A model generated the notes under the pieces. The model made no database searches. It was not told where the DNA came from and worked only from the letters and a program-made list of their open reading frames with translations. Shown piece by piece: positions 53,171 to 61,700 of a stretch of DNA of 64,000 nucleotides. This stretch comes from Acetobacter fallax (GTDB lineage Bacteria > Pseudomonadota > Alphaproteobacteria > Acetobacterales > Acetobacteraceae). A program made the translations under genes and the position numbers. The stretch is taken from the NCBI RefSeq assembly GCF_011516735.1, contig NZ_WOSX01000016.1:1-64000 (forward strand), written 5' to 3'. Every line of letters starts with the position of its first letter. Positions within the stretch are counted from its first letter, which is position 1.

Positions 53171-53652
53171 AATCCGGTGGTCTGCTCATCCGATCCGTTC
53201 TCCGCATTTGCATCCTGGCCGGCATGACCATCACCTGTGCTCACGCAGAGCCACCGCCGCCGGTCCAGGCAGGTGAGCCGAACGACAGAGTCAGTGCCAT
53301 TCTCCTTCGTCCGCTTTTCGAGCCGGATCGTCGCCCGAAAGGCGTTGCGAGATCGGATGAAGGCAGTTTCGACATTTCAGGAATCGTGGGAAAAGACCGA
53401 AACTGGCGAGCGATTTTCAAACCGGAGAAGGAGGAGGCGAAAAGCCGTGTCGTGACAGTCGGAGAGCAGGTTGATGGATGGACCGTCACGGCAATTGCTC
53501 CGGAAGCCGTCACGCTTTCAAAAGGATCGGAAACAAAAAGAATGTCTCCGGTTTTTTCAAAGTTTTTCATGCCTGAAGTGTCGGAAAAAGATAAACTCGC
53601 TGGCGTTAAAATCATGAGTCAAAAACGGAAAGATCCCCACCTCGCCTGGTGA
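53167..53652 (+). CDS. GspN/GspC-like periplasmic protein
   Basis: The protein has 161 residues, with a start overlapping the ATPase stop (ATGA). A signal peptide (LRICILAGMTITCAHAEP) is followed by ILLRPLFEPDRRPKGVA, the R-P-L-F-x-P-x-R-R motif seen at the start of the homology region of GspC/GspN-type secretion proteins. The rest, ISGIVGKDRNWRAIFK and VGEQVDGWTVTAIAPEAVTL, is the small beta domain of that family. The gsp locus at 33-44 kb has neither gspC nor gspN, so this may supply the missing part. Its residence in the SPFH/ATPase operon is odd. Confidence 0.7.
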   Translation: MKSGGLLIRSVLRICILAGMTITCAHAEPPPPVQAGEPNDRVSAILLRPLFEPDRRPKGVARSDEGSFDISGIVGKDRNWRAIFKPEKEEAKSRVVTVGEQVDGWTVTAIAPEAVTLSKGSETKRMSPVFSKFFMPEVSEKDKLAGVKIMSQKRKDPHLAW

Positions 53653-53778
53653 CAGGCCATTTCTGTCACGTGAATGTCATGCAACGATCACATCGCAAAA
53701 TCAAAGTCATTCATAAAATGACGTCAGGAAATCATACGTAATATTCGTCATGATCAGCTTTTCCCTGACAAGGCTCCG

Positions 53779-55926
53779 ATGTCTCCGCGATCATTTTTTC
53801 TGACAGGTCCGCTTCCTGGTCTGATCTTCCTGTTCTCCCCGTTACAGGCACACCAGTTCTCATCGGAAGAAGCGAATCAGGTTCTTTCCGACAGCACGCA
53901 CAGTTACAGGGAGCCCGCTCATCCCTCTTACTGGTCGTCCCGCCTCCCGGAAGCACAATCCACCTGCGGTGCCGGTTCCGTCCGGCGCTCCGGCTCGACG
54001 GTGACGGCAAATCTTGATCTTGCCTACTCACGAAACAGGATATGGAATCCGGCAGAAAACCGGAATGATACTGTCAGGCTCAGATCTTATAACGGATGCC
54101 TTGCCGCACCGACCATCGTTGTGTCGCCCGGTGACGATCTGCATATCAATCTTACGAACAACCTGCCCGACGAGCCGACGGATAACTGCCCGAAGACCAT
54201 AAATACGCCATCCTGTTTTAACCACCAGAACCTGCATCTTCACGGCATGCATGTTTCTCCGCAGGGACACAGCGACAACGTCATGCACGCCATCCTGCCG
54301 CAGGGCGGGCGCTGGAATTATCGTTACGCCATCCCGTCCGATCATCCGGCCGGAACATTCTGGTACCATGCGCACGAACATGGAGCGACATCCATCGGCG
54401 TGGCCAGCGGGGAAGAGGGTGTTCTGATCGTCGGCGGAAAACGGCGATACACGGACAGGAAAAATCATGGCGGCGTCGCGGATCTCGACACGATCCTGCA
54501 TGACAGTTCCGGCGAACCGATCCCGGAACGAATCATGCTCTTCGAACAGATCCCTTACGGATGTTTCACCGACAAAACATATAAAACCCTGATGCAGGAC
54601 GAAACCACCGGCATATGGCAATGCCCGAAAAATGCTGACGGCGTCGTCGAAAACTTCCACAGTCAGTTCATCGGCAGCCGAACCGACCCGGATGGCACCA
54701 GCCGTGACGCCTGGCAGCTCTCCCGGCGCTACACACTCGTCAACGGCGAGACACAGCCGGTTCTCAATACCCGTGTCGGACGGGTGGAACGCTGGCGCAT
54801 GATTGCAGGCGGCGTCCACGACACACTGAACATATCAATCATCGGGACACGCCGGAGCACTGCGGGAGGAGGCCCGCATCCGCCGTCTTACGCAGGAAAC
54901 GATGCGCAGGCCATGACCTGCGACGGGGAGACAGTCGCCCAGTATGAAATCGCCGAAGATGGACTGACCCGGCAATCAGTCTCCCGAAAAGACATCAATT
55001 ATCTCTTTCCCGGTCAGCGCAGTGACGCTCTGGTCACGTTCCGCAAGCCCGGCCTTTACTGTGTCGTCGATCAGGGCGGCAGCACTCTGAACACGGTCAT
55101 CCCGCTCAGATCGCGTCCGGAAGGAAAATCACCCGCGCTGATTGCCGTGGTGTCCGTCGCGCCGGAAGACGGAAACAGCATGGCGCAGCAGCCCGAAAGT
55201 GAGGCGCGAATCCGGAAACTGTTCGAGCAGGGATCGGAAGGTCTCCCCTCCTTTGTGCGCGCCCGTCTCGCGCTGTTCGATCTCTCCGACTTCGCCTATT
55301 TTCCACCGGGAGGAGAGCCCGGGAGTGATCTCTCGATGGCCACTGTCACGCACAGACCAACCGCATTCTTCGGCTCGCTGAGCATGCCTCTTGCCGCCGG
55401 AGCTTCTCTGCCGGCGGATCAGCCAATGCCCGACACAAGCATTAACGGGATGATCGGCCTCGTCGAAAATGATCTGGTGAAAATCAACGGAGTCAGCGCA
55501 TTGCCCTTCAGTATGGACCCGACGCACTCCTATCACGTCAGGCTGGGAGATGTGGACGAATGGCGCATCGGAACCCACACCATGGGAACGGGCACCAGCG
55601 CCGGGCAGCATGTGTTCCACATTCACGTCAATCCCGTCGAAATCATGGATATCGTTGACGAGACCACGGGAGAGTCGATTTTTACGGCCGGCGGGCAGTG
55701 CAGGCTGCAATATCGTCTCAACGCTTCCGGAAATACGAACGATGCGTCTTACAGTCCTGAATACTGCGACCAGCGCCATGTCTTCCGGGACAGCCTGTTC
55801 GTGAAACCGGGCTTCCAGACCGTTGTTCGCACCCGATACGATGATTTCCCGGGTGACGTCATGCTGCATTGTCACATTCTGGATCACGAAGACCAGGGAA
55901 TGATGACCTATGTGACGGTAGAATAA
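53779..55926 (+). CDS. Exported multicopper oxidase
   Basis: The protein has 715 residues. The first 24 residues are hydrophobic with a likely signal cleavage near LQAHQ. All four copper motifs are present: HLHGMH (153-158), HAHEHG (197-202), HVFHIH (611-616) and HCHILDHEDQGMM (697-709), the last containing the type 1 Cys and the axial Met. So type 1 and trinuclear copper sites should be intact. The family includes laccases and copper-resistance oxidases. It is preceded by its own gap of 126 bp and closed by a terminator, so it is probably separate from the ATPase operon. Cu handling beside a P1B ATPase is suggestive. Confidence 0.93.
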   Translation: MSPRSFFLTGPLPGLIFLFSPLQAHQFSSEEANQVLSDSTHSYREPAHPSYWSSRLPEAQSTCGAGSVRRSGSTVTANLDLAYSRNRIWNPAENRNDTVRLRSYNGCLAAPTIVVSPGDDLHINLTNNLPDEPTDNCPKTINTPSCFNHQNLHLHGMHVSPQGHSDNVMHAILPQGGRWNYRYAIPSDHPAGTFWYHAHEHGATSIGVASGEEGVLIVGGKRRYTDRKNHGGVADLDTILHDSSGEPIPERIMLFEQIPYGCFTDKTYKTLMQDETTGIWQCPKNADGVVENFHSQFIGSRTDPDGTSRDAWQLSRRYTLVNGETQPVLNTRVGRVERWRMIAGGVHDTLNISIIGTRRSTAGGGPHPPSYAGNDAQAMTCDGETVAQYEIAEDGLTRQSVSRKDINYLFPGQRSDALVTFRKPGLYCVVDQGGSTLNTVIPLRSRPEGKSPALIAVVSVAPEDGNSMAQQPESEARIRKLFEQGSEGLPSFVRARLALFDLSDFAYFPPGGEPGSDLSMATVTHRPTAFFGSLSMPLAAGASLPADQPMPDTSINGMIGLVENDLVKINGVSALPFSMDPTHSYHVRLGDVDEWRIGTHTMGTGTSAGQHVFHIHVNPVEIMDIVDETTGESIFTAGGQCRLQYRLNASGNTNDASYSPEYCDQRHVFRDSLFVKPGFQTVVRTRYDDFPGDVMLHCHILDHEDQGMMTYVTVE

Positions 55927-55969
55927 CCGCCCTCCCGACTCTCTCCAAAATAAAACCCTGCACCATTCC

Positions 55970-56010
55970 GGCGTTTTCGGACTTCAGAAAACAGGAAGCG
56001 CCATTTTTTT
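55970..56010 (+). terminator. Rho-independent terminator after the multicopper oxidase gene
   Basis: Nested pairs GGCG...CGCC and GTTTTC...GAAAAC form an imperfect hairpin over 33 bases, followed by A and seven T residues. It lies 43 bp after the oxidase stop. Confidence 0.8.
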
Positions 56011-56065
56011 AACATGCCGGACCATGTTTTCCAGGCTCTGAGCAGGTGCTGAAGCGCTGTAACAA

Positions 56066-56082
56066 ATGTTTCGCGGAAACAT
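56066..56082. promoter_or_regulatory. Perfect inverted repeat, candidate operator
   Basis: ATGTTTC-GCG-GAAACAT is a perfect dyad of 7-bp arms with a 3-bp spacer, about 290 bases before the giant open reading frame and after the upstream terminator. The form suits a dimeric repressor or activator. Which protein binds it cannot be told. Confidence 0.4.
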
Positions 56083-56130
56083 AACTTTCTATGTCTGAGC
56101 CAGGCACCTAGTTAATAATCAGTTAACAAA

Positions 56131-56210
56131 AGACGGCATGGTGACAGGTCGGCGCAACACGCTGCCGTCTTCCGTGCGACGTCTGAACTGAAAGCGTCGT
56201 CATGCCGTCT
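56131..56210 (+). promoter_or_regulatory. Long-range stem in the leader of the giant gene
   Basis: AGACGGCATG at 56131-56140 and its exact reverse complement CATGCCGTCT at 56201-56210 bracket 60 bases with further small inverted repeats. If the region is transcribed it would form a long hairpin in the 5' leader, about 160 bases before the start codon. It may control expression; this is a structural observation only. Confidence 0.35.
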
Positions 56211-56367
56211 GTGTTTCGGAAAAAAGGGATGCCTCCGCTCCATACCTGGAAAGCCGGACCTGCCGCCCCGTCACTCACGTAAGACGCTCCCTGCATATCC
56301 CCGATTCTTCCGCCGAACGAACAGGCCGGTCCTCCGGATGACCATGCCTGCTGGAGATTTTTCATTC

Positions 56368-59300
56368 ATGACAGCCTCATCGCTTTCCGGAACTGCTTCT
56401 TCAGTCACCGTTGCATCGGGCAATACGCTCACGCTCAGCAGCGGTGCTCAGGTCTCCGGACTCGATATCGAGTCCGGAGGGATCGTGAAGATTCTTGCCG
56501 GGGCTTCCGTCATGGATGGCTCCGTCGAAACCGGTGGTGTTCTCTCCGTGTCAGCGGGCGGCACGGCCGAAAACCTCGACATCGCCGTCTCCGGTCGGGT
56601 CAACATCTCCTCCGGCGGCATCGTCACCGGTGCCAGTCTTGACGCAGGTGCGCTGCTCTATGTCTATTCCGGTGGCGTCAGCAGCGACAGTATCGGTGGG
56701 ATTCAGGTCAGTTCGGGTGGCCTCTCCGTTGACGGAACAGCGACATCCGGCGCTGCTTTCTACATCTTCAAAGGCGCTGAGGCCTCCGGAACAGTCGTTA
56801 CAAGCTCCGGAATCATCCGTCTTTCAGCAGGCGGAACCGCAACGGATACAACGGTGAAATCCGGCGGCTACCTCTGGGTCTCCTCGGGCGGCGTGGCAAG
56901 CGGCGCGGATATCGTCACCAGCGGCGGTTACATCGGCGTCAGTTCCGGCGGCAGCGCGACCGATGTGACGATCAACGGCGGATCAGGGCGAATTTCCGGG
57001 ATCGGAACGGATTATACCCTGACCAGCGGCGCCTATCTCTGGATCTCGGCCGGTGGTGTACTCTCCGGGGCCACGTTCGACACCTCCGCTTACGCGATGA
57101 TGAGCAGCGGCGCCCTCACTGAAGAGGTGACAGTCGAAAACGGTGCGACCCTGTATGTTTCGGCAGGCGCGAAAACCGTCAGCACCACCGTCCTCTCCGG
57201 CGGTTCGCAACAGGTCGCCGGCGAGACTGACAACGCCGTGATCTCCTCCGGTGGAATCGACATCCTTGCAAGCGGCGCCATCGGAAGCGGCGACACAATC
57301 GCCAGCGGCGGTGTCGGGATCGTCTCCTCCGGTGCCAGCGTCACAGGGGAGACCGTGCTCACAGGCGGCCAGCTGGTCCTCATCCCGGGCGCCACTGCCA
57401 CCGGTCTCATCAACGAAGGCGGGGATATCATTTCCGCCGCCGCCCTGCTCACCTCTTCCGGCCAGTTCGTCAGCGCCTTTTCCGCCGACGATCTGGCAAA
57501 AGACAGTCTTCCCGTCGATAGCGGCCTGACACTGGATGTCTATGCCGGGGCGAATCTGACCTCCGCTCAGGAACAGGGAACGGTCCTGATCGAAACCGGC
57601 GCGACAGCAACAGGCGATGTCCTGTCCGCAGGTGCCGGGCAGGATGTGTTCGGGCAGGCTTCCGGCACCGTCGTGCAGTCCGGAAGCACCGAAATCGTCG
57701 AAACCGGCGGCCTTTCTGTCAGCGGCACGGTGCAGTCAGGCGGTATTGAGCAGGTCAGTGGTCAGGTCAGCGGTTTTTCAGTCCTGTCCGGTGCATCGCT
57801 GAACGTCAGTGCGGATGGTATCGCACAGAATGATATCATCAGCTCCGGTGCCATCGAAATCATCTGTTCCGGCGGTTCAGCCGTTTCCGAAACCATCGCT
57901 TCCGGTGCAACACTGGTGGTCATGGACGGCGCGTCAGTGTCCGGTCTTCTGCCGGAATCCGGCTCGCAAATCATCTCCGGAACGGTTGTCCTCACGTCGA
58001 ACGGGGGAGCGCTCAGCGCCGCCGCGGACGTAATGTCGGACCCGTCTGTCGGCAGCGGAGCGACTGTCACCGTCTATGACGGAGGCGAAACCCTCAGTGC
58101 CTCGCTCGATCTGAATGGCAGCGAAACCGTCCTGTCCGGTGGCATCGCTTCCGCCACACAGGGCGGCAACATCACCGTGCTCTCGGGAGGCCTGCTCACA
58201 GGCGGAACACAGCTCTCCGAAACATATGACTACATCTCCGCCGGTGGCGACATCAGCGGCGTGACGATCGGTGATTCCGCAACACTGCGCATCTGGTCCG
58301 GCGGCCAGGGTGAGGATCTCACTGCCGTCAATGGCGGGCTGATCTGGCAACATTCCGGCATCGTCTCCGGCGTTCTGCTGGAATCCGGCGGTTATCTCGG
58401 CGTCAGCGCAGGCGCGATCGCAATCGATGTCGATATCGAAGGCGGCTCCGGACGCATCTCCGGTCTCGGTTCGGACTACACGCTCAACAGCGGAGGCTAC
58501 GTCTGGGTGTCCGCTGCCGGCATCCTCGAAACAGCGACATTCGAAGGCGCGGCCTCCGCCTTCATCAGTAGCGGCGGCCTCATCGACAGCGCATCCGTCA
58601 CCGACGGCAGCGTGCTCTACGTCTCGGCAGGCGCCACAACCTCTGACACGGATGTCGGCTCCGGCGGCGTGCAGCAGATCGGCGGCACGACCGTCAATGC
58701 CCTGATCGGGGACGGTGGAACCGATTTCCTCACCGCGGGCGCACTCGCCAGCGGTAACACAGTGCAGTCCGGCGGCATCGAGGTCGCTTCCTCCGGCGCC
58801 ACCGTGATCAGCGAAACCGTCGGCTCCGGTGGCACGCTGCTCGTCCTCGACGGCGCAAAAGTCAGCGGAACCGTGAACGCCGGCGGCAATGTCGTCTCGG
58901 CCGGCGTCTACGTAACGTCCGGCACGGCAGTCGTCTCCGTCACACCCGGAACGCTTTCCGGTCTGACCATCGACAATGTTTACGAAAGCGCGGCTGTTCT
59001 CCCCGGAGGTGAAGTCGATGACGCCACAATCACGGCGGGCGCCGTCCTCCAGGTCCTGTCCGGCAGCCTCGCCAGCGGCACAGTGGACGGGAGCGTGGTC
59101 ACAGTCGCCGCCGGAGGGCAGGCCACCGCAACAACCGTCGAAGGCCGATACGCCACACAGACCGTCTCCGGCACGGCAACAGGAACAGTCATCGGCAGCG
59201 GTGGCGCCGAACTGACAGTCCAGGGCGCCACCACCTCCGGCGCCATCGTGCAGGCCGGCGGCACGGAACAGGTCACCGGCACGGCACAGGGCGTCACCAC

Positions 59301-61700
59301 CTCCGCGGGCGGCCTCACGGAAATCCTCTCAGGCGGCGCAGGACAGAACGACCTCATTGCCTCGGGAGGCTTTGAAATCGTCTCCGCAGGCGGAGCCGTC
59401 ACCAGCGAAACCATCGCATCGGGTGGCACCCTCGTCCTCGAAAGCGGCGCGTCCGCCACGGATCTGACACTGGAAGATGGTGGACAGATCGTCAGCGCGG
59501 GCGTGCTCGTCGTCGAGAACGAACGCGTGACCTCTGCCATCGCCGGCACGGCTTCCGGCCTGACTCTCGACGATTACAACGCAGACGGTGAAATCCTCTC
59601 CGGCGGCGCCACAGATGCCGCCGTGATCGGCGAATACGCCATGCTCAGCGTCTCCGCAGGCGGCGTGGCCCACCAGACACAGGATAGCGGTGACGTTGAG
59701 GTGCTCTCCGGCGGCCTGACCGACGGCACCGTGGTGAGCAGCCTGGCCACGGAAACCATCCGCTCCGGCGGCCTCGCTTCCGGCACACAGATTCTCGCGG
59801 ATGGCGAGCAATATATCTCCGCGGGCGGCACCGCCATCGGCACGCAGGTGGCCTCCGGCGCCACACAGACCATCTTCGGCACAGCCAGCGCCACCACCGT
59901 CGGGGCCGGTGGCACGGCAGACGTTCACGGTGCCATCCTCAGCGCCACAATCACCTCCGGCGCACGACTGACGGTGGCCTCCGGCGCCACAGCAACCGGC
60001 GATACTCTCCTCTCCGGCGCGATTGAAGTGGTCTCCTCCGGCGCACAGGTCTCAGGCGAAATCGTTGCTTCCGGCGCAACACTTATCGTTCTTGACGGAG
60101 GTGAGGCCGACAGTATCGGCTCGCAGGGCGGAACCGTCGTCACCTCCGGTGTCATCATCTCCTCAGGCGGCGTCATCCTGTCCGGCATTGCCGGCACCGC
60201 TTCCGGCCTCGTCCTCGACGGCACCAACGGTGACGCCATCGTCCAGCAGGGGGGCGAAGCCGACGACACCATCATCTCCGGGGCGTCCACTCTGTTCATC
60301 GAAGACGGTTCGCTGACCTCCGGCAGCATCGTCTCGGGCTCGGAAGTCGTTGATGTCGGCGGAACCGCTCAGGCCAGCCAGATCGAAGGCGGACTCCAGA
60401 CCGTCAGCGGAACAGCCCTTGACGCGGTCGTAGGGCAGTCCGGCCAGCAGGCCATCGATACGACGGGTGCCGCAACCGGAACCACCGTGCAGTCCGGTGG
60501 CACAGTTCTCGACTCAGGCACCCTGTCGGATGCGGACGAACAGACAGGTGGCGTCGTGATGGTGCTCTCAGGCGCCTCTGCTTCCGGCAACGTCATCGGC
60601 GACGGTGCCATTGAGGTCGTATCCGCCGGAGGCACCGCAACCGGTGAAGAACTGGACGAAGGCGGCACGCTGATCGTCATGCCCGGCGCCAATGTGACCG
60701 ACACCACTCTCGCCGGTGGCCTCGTCGTCTCGTCCGGCGAAGTGTTCTATGACGATACAACGCCGGTCAGCGCCACCACAGCTCCCATTGATGGCGCAGT
60801 GCTGTCCGCAGGCATCTCGGCCATCGTTCTCTCCGGCGGCGCCACCATCACAACCCTGATCGAAGACGGAGCGACCCTCTCCGTCCTCGGCGGTGGCCTT
60901 GCCGCCGACACCACCGTCAGCGGTGACCTCAACCTCGCCAGCGGCGCCGGCGCGGCCGCCACCCTGCTGCTCAGTGGCGGCACGGAAACACTCGCCTCCG
61001 GCGCCACAGACTCTGCTACAATCCTGAATTCCGGCAGCTTCCAGGATGTGCGCCAGGGCGGCGTCACCGTCAGTGCCCAGGTCTGGTCCGGCGCCAGCCA
61101 GTCAGTCTACGGTGTAGCGGAAAACACGGCCGTTATCGGCGGCGAGCAGTATGTTTATGGTACCGCCGACGAAACCATCCTCCTCGCGGGCGCCGTGCAA
61201 TACATTGCTCCCGGCTCCACCAGCGCCACGCTCTCCAGCGCCAATAGCGGCCTGACCGCAACAGGCGGCGGCGGCGCGGGCAGCCCCGGCTATGCCGAAC
61301 GGGTCGATATCGAATCCGGCGCATCGCAGTTCGTCGGCGGCGCGGCCTCCACCGTTATCGTCGAAGCCGGCGGCGTGCAGACCATCGGGAGTGTCGGACT
61401 CGTCAGGGGAGACCTCATCGCGGGCACGGCAACCGTCTCCTCAGGCGGAACGCTGGACGGTGCCATCATCGCCAGTGGCGGGACGCTCGTGCTCAGCAGC
61501 GGAGCCGCCGCGGAAGACGTGCTCCTCCGGTCCGGCAGCACCATCGATCTCGTTGACATGGACTACACCTCGGCCACAGCACTCCAGCTCTCCGGCGGCT
61601 TCGAACTGACCATCAGCGCCGCCGGCCAGACCATGACCATCGACCTCGACGGCACATACGACGCCGCCTCCTTCGCTCTCTCGGGCGACACCGGCAGCGG
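56368..61700 (+). repeat. Coding tandem repeats (AIDA-like passenger)
   Basis: The DNA repeats degenerate units of roughly 57-60 bases, giving about 19-20 residues per turn with a conserved SGG at each turn. A higher-order duplication is visible: the stretch around 56980-57300 (GGSGRISGIGTDYTLTSGAY ...) recurs about 1.46 kb later around 58440-58750 (GGSGRISGLGSDYTLNSGGY ...), with neighbouring units in the same order. This is coding sequence that probably folds as a long parallel beta-helix. Confidence 0.8.

Larger units (their letters stand above)
55927..56367. other. Structured intergenic region upstream of the giant AIDA-Hint gene
   Basis: These 441 bases hold a terminator (55970-56010), a perfect 7-bp inverted repeat (56066-56082), tandem AGTTAA motifs (about 56109-56125), and a long-range perfect 10-bp pair (56131-56140 with 56201-56210). 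No small gene is credible in it. GGAG at 56353-56356 is the ribosome site for the ATG at 56368. A defined -35/-10 pair is not obvious. Confidence 0.5.

Noticed and set aside
56368-61700. Giant repeat protein as a classical autotransporter
   Set aside because: There is no N-terminal signal peptide and no beta-barrel before the Hint and glycosyltransferase regions. Only the repeats resemble an autotransporter passenger. The part beyond the window could change this.
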